Shown: piece after piece, positions 1-6,194 of the stretch
How positions within the stretch are numbered: the stretch's first letter is position 1
How the letters are laid out: the number at the start of each line of letters is the position of its first letter
Program-made: the position numbers and the translations under genes
The notes under the pieces: generated by a model
What the model was told of the DNA's origin: nothing
What the model saw: the letters and a program-made list of their open reading frames with translations, nothing else
Database searches by the model: none
From: Bacillota bacterium
GTDB taxonomy: Bacteria > Bacillota > Clostridia > Peptostreptococcales > Thermotaleaceae
Assembly (NCBI GenBank): GCA_023623095.1
Contig: JAMNXX010000020.1
Span: forward strand, 1-6,194
DNA: 6,194 nucleotides
Reading direction: 5' to 3'

Positions 1-2
1 CT

Positions 3-728
3 GTATTTGTCGTGCTTTTTCCGGGAATTACAGCGGCGGTAATGGGTTATATGATGAATAAAGGATATGCGCCGAGCAAGGTATTGCTTGGTGGAACGGT
101 AGCGAGCATTGCTTCCAGCGTTCTTTCAATGGCTTTGACATCCGTGTTGGTTGGAATCAGTACCATGGATCAACTTGGGGAAATGTTTCAGCAGATTATT
201 GATATGCAAGTGCGTATTTATGAAGGCATGGGTGCAGATACTTATCAAATAGAAGAAGTTCGTAAAAACTTAGAAGCAATTACGCAGGCCGCGTTGATGG
301 TTATTCCCGCAGCAGTTGTACTATCTTCTGCTTTTTTAACATATTTGAATTATGTGATTGCAATCCGTGTACTCAACCGAATCGGATATCAAACGGAAAA
401 ACTGCCTCCCGTTCAGCATTTTCGACTGTCAAAGAGTTTTTTAATGGGGACATTTTTGATCATTGCGCTGACGATCCTGATCAAAAACTTGAATATTGTT
501 CATTATGAAACGCTGGTATCGAATATATTTGTTATTTTTCAGTTCATCTATTTTGTTCAGGGATTGGCAGTTATCAGTTTTTATATGACAGCTTTTCGCG
601 TGCATCGATTGCTTCAGGGGATCATTTTCTTATTTTTGCTGTTTAATCAATTTGCATTTTTTGCTGCATCTGTATTAGGATTTCTTGATGCATTTATTAA
701 TTTCAGAAAGTTAAAAACGGATGGGTAA
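3..728 (+). CDS. yybS: YybS-like DUF2232 polytopic membrane protein (5' end missing)
   Basis: This is the C-terminal part of an integral membrane protein. The reading frame is open to the left edge: in-frame Val-Phe-Val codons precede the GTG at position 12, so that GTG is probably internal and the true start lies outside the window. Counting from that GTG, hydrophobic stretches lie at about residues 1-16, 24-50, 91-122, 143-158, 168-195 and 201-230, suggesting about six membrane segments. A more polar loop lies at 52-90, and the tail is short and basic (FRKLKTDG). Family members are around 300 residues, so roughly the last three quarters is present. The assignment rests on this topology and on the position directly before gdpP, as in Bacillus subtilis, where yybS precedes yybT-rplI-dnaC. 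The molecular function of the family is poorly known and I do not assign one. No catalytic motif is visible. Confidence 0.8.
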   Translation, partial: VFVVLFPGITAAVMGYMMNKGYAPSKVLLGGTVASIASSVLSMALTSVLVGISTMDQLGEMFQQIIDMQVRIYEGMGADTYQIEEVRKNLEAITQAALMVIPAAVVLSSAFLTYLNYVIAIRVLNRIGYQTEKLPPVQHFRLSKSFLMGTFLIIALTILIKNLNIVHYETLVSNIFVIFQFIYFVQGLAVISFYMTAFRVHRLLQGIIFLFLLFNQFAFFAASVLGFLDAFINFRKLKTDG

Positions 729-734
729 TATTTT

Positions 735-739
735 AGGAG
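735..739 (+). promoter_or_regulatory. Ribosome binding site deciding the gdpP start
   Basis: AGGAG lies 8 bases before the ATG at 748. An earlier in-frame ATG at 721 overlaps the end of yybS and has no Shine-Dalgarno sequence at a suitable distance. It would also add nine residues (MGNILGVRH) that are themselves encoded by this ribosome binding site. The start at 748 is therefore preferred. Confidence 0.8.
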
Positions 740-747
740 TGCGGCAT

Positions 748-2739
748 ATGAAAAATAAAAAGTTTGTGAATTTATTTGTATCAGATACAAAAGTTCATTT
801 ATGGGTGATTGCACTGTGTGTCGGTGTAATTTTGATATACAATAAACCCTTTGGTGCAACGGGAATCGCACTCTTGATCTATCTCATTTATCGGAACTGG
901 AAGATTCAACACGATCAGAAGGAGCTTTGGAGTACCTATATCGAAAGGCTGTCTTCCGATATTGACTTTACGACAAGGCATGCTATCTTTTATTTGCCGA
1001 TTCCCCTTGCTGTCATTGAATTTGACGGAAAAATCAGCTGGTATAATTCAAAATTCTCCGAAATGATAGAAGACAATGACATATTGGAAAGAAATATTGA
1101 AGATTTGATTCCTGGATTTAAAGTAGATTATATATTGGGAGAAGAAAAGGAGCGGTTCATTGAAACAACGATCAAGGAAAAGCATTATAAGATTTTGTAT
1201 AATATATTGGAAGTAAAAAAGAGGTCTTCCCGATATATCATCATGCTGTATTGGATCGATATTACCAGCTATGAAATATTAAAAGCGAAATATAACGATG
1301 AAAAGCCTGTTATCGCATTGATTCAGGTGGATAATTATGATGATGTGCTTGCCAGCACCGAAGAGGCCAATCGCCCCTTAGTCATTGCAGAAATTGACAG
1401 GCGTATCAAGCTCTGGGCTGCAAGGATGAATGGCTGCATGAAGAAATATCAAAATGATAAATATATTGTGTTTTTTGAGAATCAGTATTTAGATCGCTTG
1501 GAGACCAAAAAGTTTGCAATCCTTGATGAGTTTAAAGAGATTTCTGTAGGAAACGAAATTCCGATTACGTTGAGCATCGGAGTAGGGGTCAATGGAAAAA
1601 CACCTATACAATTGGAAGAGTATGCGAGTGCCGCTCTGGATCTTGCTCTGGGGAGAGGCGGAGATCAGGCCATTGTAAAAAGGATTCAAAAGCTAGGTTT
1701 TTACGGAGGAAAAAACAAAGCGGTAGAGAAACGAAACAAGGTAAAAGCAAGGGTGATCGCACATGCGCTTCGCCAGTTAATCGATCAGTCCCACAATGTT
1801 GTGATTATGGGACATAAAGTTCCGGATATGGACAGTTTCGGGGCAGCACTGGGCGTATATCGCGCAGCAAAGAACCGGGGGAAAAATGCGGCCATCATTT
1901 TAAATAGCTTGAATGAAGAAATCAAAAATATATACAATCGCGTAAAAGATTTAGGAGATTATCATTTTATCAATAATGAAGAGGCACGAAGCATCATAAA
2001 AAGCGATACGCTTTTGGTGGTGGTGGATACGCATCGGCCTAGTTTTACTCAGTTTCCGGAAGCATTGGATATTGCAGAGAAAATTGTTTTGATCGATCAT
2101 CACCGAAGAGGTGCAGAATTTATTGATGATGCGGTATTGGTTTATTTGGAGCCTTATGCGTCTTCTACCTGCGAGTTGGTTTCTGAAGTGCTGCAATATA
2201 TGGAGGAAAAGATCCATATTGAAAAAGCAGAAGCAGAAGCGCTGTTGGCGGGAATTGCTGTGGATACCAAGAATTTCTCATTCAAAACCGGGGTTCGGAC
2301 ATTTGAAGCAGCTTCTTGGTTGAGACGGGCCGGCGCGGATACGACGCATGTAAGGCAGCTGTTCCAAGATGATATGGAAAGTTTTGTGGCACGAGCAGAA
2401 GTTGTAAAAAATGCACAGTATATCGGGAAAAATATTGTGCTGTCAATTTGTCCACGAGGAACACAGAATGCAGCGCTCGTAGCTGCACAAGCTGCGGATC
2501 AATTGCTGGATATTCGTGGGATTACAGCTTCATTTGTCTTAGGGATGCGCGAAGAGGAAGAAGTCTTTATCAGTGCAAGGTCGCTAGGGGATATCAATGT
2601 GCAGCTCATTTTGGAAAAGTTAGGGGGAGGCGGTCACTTGACGGTGGCAGGCGCTCAATTGAAAGGTGTTACGATGGAAAAAGCGGTTGAGCAATTAAAG
2701 AATGCGATTCATGAATATTTTGAGGAAGGGGATCAATGA
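748..2739 (+). CDS. gdpP: Cyclic-di-AMP phosphodiesterase GdpP (YybT family)
   Basis: GdpP hydrolyses the second messenger c-di-AMP to pApA at the cytoplasmic membrane, which affects osmotic and cell-wall homeostasis and beta-lactam tolerance in Firmicutes. The product is 663 residues, close to the 659 of the B. subtilis protein. In order: two short membrane helices (about 17-31 and 35-48), a PAS domain (about 78-170), a degenerate GGDEF domain (about 187-310) in which the signature reads QNDKY (235-239), and a DHH/DHHA1 phosphodiesterase. The phosphodiesterase has GHKVPDMDS (355-363, with H356, D360 and D362), VVDTH (D427), the DHH triad (D450-H451-H452), D506 in AVDTKN, and GGGGH (626-630). 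All expected metal-ligand motifs are present, so the enzyme should be active. The collapsed GGDEF motif argues against diguanylate cyclase activity, as is usual in this family, where that domain has weak ATPase activity. The gene follows yybS by 19 bases and overlaps rplI, suggesting co-transcription. Confidence 0.96.
   Translation: MKNKKFVNLFVSDTKVHLWVIALCVGVILIYNKPFGATGIALLIYLIYRNWKIQHDQKELWSTYIERLSSDIDFTTRHAIFYLPIPLAVIEFDGKISWYNSKFSEMIEDNDILERNIEDLIPGFKVDYILGEEKERFIETTIKEKHYKILYNILEVKKRSSRYIIMLYWIDITSYEILKAKYNDEKPVIALIQVDNYDDVLASTEEANRPLVIAEIDRRIKLWAARMNGCMKKYQNDKYIVFFENQYLDRLETKKFAILDEFKEISVGNEIPITLSIGVGVNGKTPIQLEEYASAALDLALGRGGDQAIVKRIQKLGFYGGKNKAVEKRNKVKARVIAHALRQLIDQSHNVVIMGHKVPDMDSFGAALGVYRAAKNRGKNAAIILNSLNEEIKNIYNRVKDLGDYHFINNEEARSIIKSDTLLVVVDTHRPSFTQFPEALDIAEKIVLIDHHRRGAEFIDDAVLVYLEPYASSTCELVSEVLQYMEEKIHIEKAEAEALLAGIAVDTKNFSFKTGVRTFEAASWLRRAGADTTHVRQLFQDDMESFVARAEVVKNAQYIGKNIVLSICPRGTQNAALVAAQAADQLLDIRGITASFVLGMREEEEVFISARSLGDINVQLILEKLGGGGHLTVAGAQLKGVTMEKAVEQLKNAIHEYFEEGDQ
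2723..2731 (+). promoter_or_regulatory. Ribosome binding site of rplI, inside the gdpP 3' end
   Basis: The purine run AGGAAGGGG lies within the last gdpP codons. Both ATG codons of the ATGATG at 2736-2741 are at workable distances: 4 bases from the end of the run to the first and 7 to the second. The spacing therefore does not by itself decide the start. Confidence 0.7.
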
Positions 2740-3185
2740 TGAAAGTCATTTTATTGAAAGATGTAAAAGGTTTGGGAAGTGCAGGGACAATCGTCAACGC
2801 GAGCGATGGACATGCCAGGAATTATTTGATTCCAAGAGGACTGGCTAAAGAGGCGACAGAGGGAGAAATTAAAAACCTAAAAAAACAGCAAGCAGCTGAA
2901 CAAAGGAAAAGACAGAAAGAATTTGAAAATGCCAAGATGTTGGCCGAAAAGCTTTCAAAGCTGACCGTTAAGGTAGCGGGGAAAGCAGGAGAAGGAGGAA
3001 AACTTTTTGGTTCCATTACTTCAAAAGATATTGCAGAAGCATTGGAAAAACAATACCAAATTCAAGTCGACAGAAGAAAGATTCAATTGGACAATCCTAT
3101 CAAAGATCTGGGCGTTGTTCTTGTAGAAGCAAAAATTTATCCCGAAGTGACTGCAAAAATACGGGTAGAGGTTATAGCAGAGTAA
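2739..3185 (+). CDS. rplI: 50S ribosomal protein L9 (bL9)
   Basis: bL9 binds 23S rRNA near the base of the L1 stalk of the large subunit and helps maintain the reading frame. The product is 148 residues, the usual length for the family. The N-terminal domain begins MKVILLKDVKGLG and runs through DGHARNYLIPRGLA (23-36). A charged lysine/glutamate-rich connecting helix follows at about 41-75. The C-terminal domain carries the typical GEGGKLFGS motif (84-92) and ends in a mixed helix/strand region. The second ATG of ATGATG (2739) is chosen because family proteins begin MKVI/MQVI; starting at 2736 would only add one Met. The start shares its first base with the gdpP stop codon, an arrangement consistent with translational coupling. 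Compared with the classical bL9 signature, Ala21 replaces the usual Val and His25 the usual aromatic residue. Confidence 0.97.
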   Translation: MKVILLKDVKGLGSAGTIVNASDGHARNYLIPRGLAKEATEGEIKNLKKQQAAEQRKRQKEFENAKMLAEKLSKLTVKVAGKAGEGGKLFGSITSKDIAEALEKQYQIQVDRRKIQLDNPIKDLGVVLVEAKIYPEVTAKIRVEVIAE

Positions 3186-3194
3186 AGGAATCGT

Positions 3195-3203
3195 GAGAGG
3201 TGA
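3195..3203 (+). promoter_or_regulatory. Ribosome binding site deciding the dnaC start
   Basis: GAGAGGTGA lies 5 bases before the ATG at 3209. An in-frame GTG at 3200 is embedded in this Shine-Dalgarno sequence, so it is unlikely to be the initiator; using it would add three residues (M-T-I). Confidence 0.8.
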
Positions 3204-3208
3204 CCATT

Positions 3209-4540
3209 ATGGAGCAATTTGGGAGAGTTCCTCCTCACAGTGTAGAAGCGGAGCAATCTGTCTTGGGCGGGATGATCCTCGACAAAGAAGCCATTGCAGA
3301 TGCAGTGGAAATCGTACAGAGCGAAGATTTTTATAAGGAAGCCCATCGAGAAATTTTTGAGGCGATATTGTCCTTATATGATCGGGATCAGCCCGTCGAT
3401 CTGATTACGCTGTCAGAAGAATTAAAGAGAAGGCAGACGTTAGAGGCCATCGGAGGCCTCTCTTATTTGACAAGTCTATCTGCCGCTGTACCGACGACCA
3501 CTCATGTATCCTATTATGCGAAAATTGTAGAAGAAAAGTCCTTACTGAGAAAATTAATCTCTGCTTCTTCAGAGATCATTGATAAGAGTTATGAAGCGGA
3601 AGACAATACGGCTTCGATATTGGATTTGGCTGAGAAACGGATTTTTGATATATCCCAGAAAAGGAGCAGCAAAGGATTTGTTCCAATCAAACAGGCGCTT
3701 TTGGAAAGTTTTAATAAAATTGAAGAACTTTATCAGAACAAGGAAGGCATGCTCGGCCTTCCGACTGGATTTATTGATATCGATCGAAAAACATCGGGCT
3801 TGCAAAAATCAGATTTGATTTTAATTGCGGCCAGGCCGAGTATGGGAAAGACAGCATTTGCACTCAATATCGTGCAAAATACGGCGATTCGCACCAATGC
3901 TTCTATTGCTGTGTTCAGCCTGGAAATGTCTAGAGAGCAATTGGTACAGCGTATGCTGAGCGCAGAGTCCCATATCGAGATTCAAAAAATCCGAACCGGA
4001 GATCTAGATGAAGATGAATGGCCTCGTTTGGCAAAGGCGATGGGGCAATTGGCGCAGGCCAAGATTTTTATCGATGATACGCCGGGGATTACTGTCATGG
4101 AAATGAAGGCAAAATGCCGAAAGTTGAAGCTTGAGCATGGACTGGATCTCATCATGGTTGACTATCTTCAACTGATGTCTGAAGATGAAAGGTCTGAAAA
4201 CAGGCAGCAGGAAATTTCAGCCATTTCACGGAAATTAAAGGCATTAGCCCGTGAGATGGACTGTCCGCTGATTGCCCTTTCACAATTATCCCGGGCCCCG
4301 GAGATGAGAGGAGATCATCGACCGATCCTGTCTGATTTAAGGGAATCAGGAGCTATCGAGCAGGATGCAGATATTGTCATGTTCCTTTATCGAGATGAGT
4401 ACTATCACCCAGATACGGAAAAGAAAAACAGAGGAGAAGTGATTATTGCAAAGCAGCGAAACGGCGCGACCGGAACAGTGGAGTTGGCGTGGCTGGGGCA
4501 GTTTACCAAATTTGCCAACTTGGAAAAGTATCTGGAATAG
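3209..4540 (+). CDS. dnaC: Replicative DNA helicase (DnaB family; DnaC in Bacillus)
   Basis: This hexameric ATP-driven 5'-3' helicase unwinds DNA at the replication fork and recruits primase. The product is 443 residues, against about 454 in B. subtilis. The N-terminal DnaB domain (about 5-105) opens with the typical PPHSVEAEQSVLG stretch. A linker follows, then a RecA-fold ATPase from about residue 170. Visible motifs are Walker A ARPSMGKTA (208-216, K214 and T215), the catalytic glutamate in FSLEMS (E239), Walker B LIMVDYLQL (314-322, D318), and the C-terminal AKQRNG segment (414-419) with the presumed arginine finger R417. No intein or insertion interrupts the frame. The gene starts 23 bases after rplI, matching the conserved rplI-dnaC order. 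The name dnaC follows Bacillus usage; the same protein is called DnaB in Escherichia coli and in many clostridial annotations. Confidence 0.97.
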   Translation: MEQFGRVPPHSVEAEQSVLGGMILDKEAIADAVEIVQSEDFYKEAHREIFEAILSLYDRDQPVDLITLSEELKRRQTLEAIGGLSYLTSLSAAVPTTTHVSYYAKIVEEKSLLRKLISASSEIIDKSYEAEDNTASILDLAEKRIFDISQKRSSKGFVPIKQALLESFNKIEELYQNKEGMLGLPTGFIDIDRKTSGLQKSDLILIAARPSMGKTAFALNIVQNTAIRTNASIAVFSLEMSREQLVQRMLSAESHIEIQKIRTGDLDEDEWPRLAKAMGQLAQAKIFIDDTPGITVMEMKAKCRKLKLEHGLDLIMVDYLQLMSEDERSENRQQEISAISRKLKALAREMDCPLIALSQLSRAPEMRGDHRPILSDLRESGAIEQDADIVMFLYRDEYYHPDTEKKNRGEVIIAKQRNGATGTVELAWLGQFTKFANLEKYLE

Positions 4541-4622
4541 GTTTTGTTTTAAACTTATCAAATAGGGGTAAATATAGACTATACATAAATTTATTAAAAA
4601 AGACAGGGGAGGAAGTGGCCTT
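4541..4622 (+). promoter_or_regulatory. Intergenic leader, possible weak promoter for the flavoprotein gene
   Basis: This 82-base AT-rich gap has no hairpin followed by a T-run, so I see no terminator after dnaC. A TTGTTT at 4544-4549 and AT-rich -10-like hexamers (TAAATA at 4569-4574, TATACA at 4580-4585) are present. Their spacing is poor: 19 bases to the first, and farther to the second. A promoter here is therefore only a possibility, and read-through from dnaC is equally plausible. Confidence 0.25.
4605..4613 (+). promoter_or_regulatory. Strong ribosome binding site supporting a TTG start
   Basis: AGGGGAGGA lies 9 bases before the TTG at 4623. No ATG or GTG lies in frame between this site and the first Rossmann motif, which begins only about ten residues into the protein. 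The TTG is therefore the best initiator. Confidence 0.75.
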
Positions 4623-5825
4623 TTGAAAAACACAAACGAAAGATTTGTGATTATTGGAAACGGGATTGGCGGATTGACAGCAGCGGAAGAAATCCGGAAA
4701 GAAAATCAAACGGCTTCTATTATCATCATCAGCCAAGAAGATTATCTAACTTATTATCGGATGAAGCTTTCTCATTCTATTAGCAAGGAAGTAACCATGA
4801 AAGATCTTTTGGTTCATGGTGAAGATTGGTATGACGAAAGAGCGATACAAGTGCTTTTGGGAAAGAGAGCCGAACAGATCGATACAGAAAACAAATGCGT
4901 TATCTTAGAGGATGGAAAACAGATTCCTTATGATAAGCTTTTAATTGCAAACGGGAGCACTCCCTTTATGCCTTCTCTGCCGGGGATAGAGAAGCAGGGC
5001 ATCTATAGCCTGAGAACATTTAAAAACTTAAAAGATATTCAAAATTATCTCCGGGACTGCAGAGAGGTAGCTGTTGTCGGTGGAGGCCTGCTGGGGATCG
5101 AAGCTGCATGGGCATTGAAGGACAGGGGCTTGAAAGTACATATCATCCAGAATACCGGTTATCTGCTGGGAAGACAATTGGATGAAGAACTTGCAGACTA
5201 TGTGAGAGAGTGGTTAGAGCGTGAAGGGTTAATTATCGATCTATTTGCAGATATTCAAGAACTAAGAGGGGATCAGAAAGTCCGCGAAATTTATACAAAA
5301 GACAATCGAACAATTCCGGCGGACATGGTTTTGTTCTCTATCGGAGTGCGACCGAATATAAATATTGCAGAGGGAACGGGCTTAAAGGTGAATCGGGGGA
5401 TTTTAGTAAATCAGCGGTTAAAAACATCTATCGATGATATTTATGCAGCAGGCGATATTGCTGAAGTAGAAAATGCTGCTTCCGGACTTTGGACGATTTC
5501 GATGGAACAGGGGAAAGTGGCAGGCAAAAATATGGCTGGAGCTGAAATAGATTATGTTCCTGCTCAGCCGGCTACGATTTTATCCATAGGAGCTTTTTCC
5601 CTTTTTTCTGTGGGGAAGGTTGGAAATAGATTGGAAGAGATCTCATATAAAAACAAAGATGTTTTTCATAAACTTTTTATGGAAGATGGAAAATTGGTAG
5701 GTGGCGTGCTGATAGGCGATACGAAAAAGATGGCCAAATTAAAAAAGGCGGTTCAGGATCGCGTATCGATCAAAGATATGGCTGAAAAAGGCTGGGATGC
5801 GCTAGAGATCATCCAGCAGTTCTAG
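4623..5825 (+). CDS. NAD(P)/FAD-dependent oxidoreductase, rubredoxin reductase / NirB-N-terminal type
   Basis: This is a predicted cytoplasmic flavoprotein that passes electrons from NAD(P)H through FAD to a partner, likely a small redox protein such as rubredoxin. The product is 400 residues. Residues 9-17 (VIIGNGIGG) form the first Rossmann motif for FAD. LLIANGSTP (106-114) is the usual ATG-like motif. VVGGGLLGIE (151-160) is the NAD(P)-binding Rossmann motif. SIGVRPN (239-245) and IYAAGDI (273-279, D278 contacting FAD) complete the pyridine nucleotide-disulfide reductase class I fold. A C-terminal domain of about 80 residues resembles that of NADH-rubredoxin reductases. The RQLDEE segment (from R184) resembles the N-terminal part of NirB-type nitrite reductases, but no siroheme or [2Fe-2S] domain follows. 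Only two cysteines exist (C92, C146) and none is in the active-site region near residues 40-50, so disulfide reductase or CoA-disulfide reductase activity is unlikely. The gene starts with TTG and ends just before a strong terminator. The electron acceptor is inferred, not shown. Confidence 0.88.
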   Translation: MKNTNERFVIIGNGIGGLTAAEEIRKENQTASIIIISQEDYLTYYRMKLSHSISKEVTMKDLLVHGEDWYDERAIQVLLGKRAEQIDTENKCVILEDGKQIPYDKLLIANGSTPFMPSLPGIEKQGIYSLRTFKNLKDIQNYLRDCREVAVVGGGLLGIEAAWALKDRGLKVHIIQNTGYLLGRQLDEELADYVREWLEREGLIIDLFADIQELRGDQKVREIYTKDNRTIPADMVLFSIGVRPNINIAEGTGLKVNRGILVNQRLKTSIDDIYAAGDIAEVENAASGLWTISMEQGKVAGKNMAGAEIDYVPAQPATILSIGAFSLFSVGKVGNRLEEISYKNKDVFHKLFMEDGKLVGGVLIGDTKKMAKLKKAVQDRVSIKDMAEKGWDALEIIQQF

Positions 5826-5844
5826 AATCAAAAATTGAGGAAAT

Positions 5845-5887
5845 CGAAGCTTCTTTGAAGTATCCTACTTTAAAGGAGCTTTGTTTT
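5845..5887 (+). terminator. Intrinsic terminator after the flavoprotein gene
   Basis: An 18-base-pair stem (left arm 5845-5862, right arm 5866-5883) closes on a three-base TCC loop. Every position pairs, three of them as G-U wobbles, and TTTT follows at 5884-5887. It lies 19 bases after the oxidoreductase stop codon. The stem is AT-rich, and the T-run is short and directly abuts the stem. It should end the upstream transcription unit and separate it from the acetyltransferase gene. Confidence 0.85.
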
Positions 5888-5917
5888 ATGGGGGATAAAT
5901 AAAATCAAAAAATTGGA

Positions 5918-5948
5918 AGGATGACGGGCGCTCGAACTTGATCGTCCT
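5918..5948 (+). other. Possible leader hairpin just before the acetyltransferase ribosome binding site
   Basis: AGGATGA (5918-5924) can pair with TCGTCCT (5942-5948), with one G-U pair, around a 17-base loop. The stem ends exactly where the purine-rich ribosome binding site begins (5949). It is short and could be chance. No known riboswitch or T-box motif is recognised here. Confidence 0.25.
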
Positions 5949-5961
5949 AGGAAGGTGGGGG
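5949..5961 (+). promoter_or_regulatory. Ribosome binding site of the acetyltransferase gene
   Basis: The purine-rich run AGGAAGGTGGGGG contains AAGGTGG (5952-5958), 6 bases before the ATG at 5965. This supports that ATG as the start of the frame running off the right edge. Confidence 0.7.
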
Positions 5962-5964
5962 AAG

Positions 5965-6194
5965 ATGGAATCTGTTCAAGGGGTAAGGGTATGCGTTCGA
6001 GAACTGAGATTGGAAGATGTGGATCAAATGCAAAATTGGGCTGAGCATGAGGATCCGCTATTCTTCTATTATAATTTTCCTAAGATGAATAAAAAGGAAA
6101 GACAGCAGTGGTATCAAATGAAGATGAGATGGCTTATCAGAAAAAGCTATGCGATAGAAAATGAACATGGAAAAGTGATCGGCTATCTTTCTAT
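5965..6194 (+). CDS. GNAT-like N-acetyltransferase (3' end missing)
   Basis: Only the first 76 codons are in the window, and the frame is open at the right edge. The translation begins MESVQGVRVCVRELRLEDV. The V-R-E-L-R-L-E-D-V-D-Q-M (11-22) pattern followed by W25 is typical of the first strand and helix of GNAT acetyltransferases of the RimJ/RimL-like type, which move an acetyl group from acetyl-CoA to an amine. The segment around SYAIENEHGKVIGYLS (about 61-76) fits the beta2-beta3 hairpin of that fold (a 'x-A-I-E-x-x-G-x-x-I-G-x' pattern). The acetyl-CoA-binding R/Q-x-x-G-x-G/A motif would lie beyond the edge, so the family call is tentative and no substrate can be named. The gene lies downstream of a strong terminator and so should have its own promoter, which I could not locate with confidence. 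Confidence 0.65.
   Translation, partial: MESVQGVRVCVRELRLEDVDQMQNWAEHEDPLFFYYNFPKMNKKERQQWYQMKMRWLIRKSYAIENEHGKVIGYLS

Noticed and set aside
721..747. Upstream in-frame ATG extending gdpP by nine residues
   Set aside because: It overlaps yybS, lacks a ribosome binding site, and its extension is encoded by the ribosome binding site of the start at 748.
2448..2690. Alternative + strand open frame within the gdpP 3' part
   Set aside because: It is out of frame with the conserved DHHA1 domain and its translation resembles no protein family.
3200..3208. GTG at 3200 as the dnaC start
   Set aside because: It lies inside the Shine-Dalgarno sequence of the ATG at 3209, and family proteins begin close to the Met-Glu-Gln there.
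3442..3461. Perfect 7-bp inverted repeat (AGAGGCC / GGCCTCT, 6-base loop) inside dnaC
   Set aside because: It encodes the ordinary LEAIGGLS segment of the DnaB N-terminal domain and is not followed by a T-run. It is most likely a by-product of codon choice.
4346..4736. Overlapping minus-strand open frames across the dnaC end and the oxidoreductase start
   Set aside because: They are antisense to well-supported genes and their translations show no recognisable domain. They are shadow frames.
1..6194. Mobile element, CRISPR array, toxin-antitoxin, phage gene or novel defence system
   Set aside because: I found no transposase, integrase, direct-repeat array, small paired genes or unexplained long gap. 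Nearly all of the window is explained by housekeeping genes.

Overview
The window looks like a chromosomal segment of a low-to-moderate GC Firmicute, probably an anaerobic member of the Clostridia. That reading rests on four things: strong AGGAGG-type ribosome binding sites before every gene, AT-leaning codon use, the conserved Firmicutes order yybS - gdpP (yybT) - rplI - dnaC, and a rubredoxin-reductase-like flavoprotein of the kind common in anaerobes. Every gene is on the + strand. The species cannot be named from this sequence.

Layout: positions 1-728 hold the C-terminal part of a DUF2232/YybS-type polytopic membrane protein, cut by the left edge. It is followed closely by gdpP (748-2739), the membrane-bound c-di-AMP phosphodiesterase. 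rplI (2739-3185, ribosomal protein bL9) overlaps the gdpP stop codon. The replicative DNA helicase gene dnaC (3209-4540, DnaB family) begins 23 bases after rplI. These four genes are tightly packed, with no visible terminator between them, and probably form one transcription unit.

After an 82-base gap with no obvious terminator comes a 400-residue FAD/NAD(P)-dependent oxidoreductase (4623-5825, TTG start) of the NADH:rubredoxin reductase / NirB-N-terminal type. A strong intrinsic terminator (5845-5887) closes that unit. The last feature is the start of a GNAT-like acetyltransferase gene (from 5965), cut by the right edge and preceded by a short leader.

Functionally the core combines second-messenger turnover (GdpP), translation (bL9) and replication (DnaC helicase). 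This is a familiar housekeeping arrangement. The flavoprotein and the acetyltransferase are lineage-specific neighbours with no evident tie to it. I saw no mobile element, CRISPR array, tRNA, rRNA or convincing new system; the findings below are modest points about start sites, subfamily features and leader structure.
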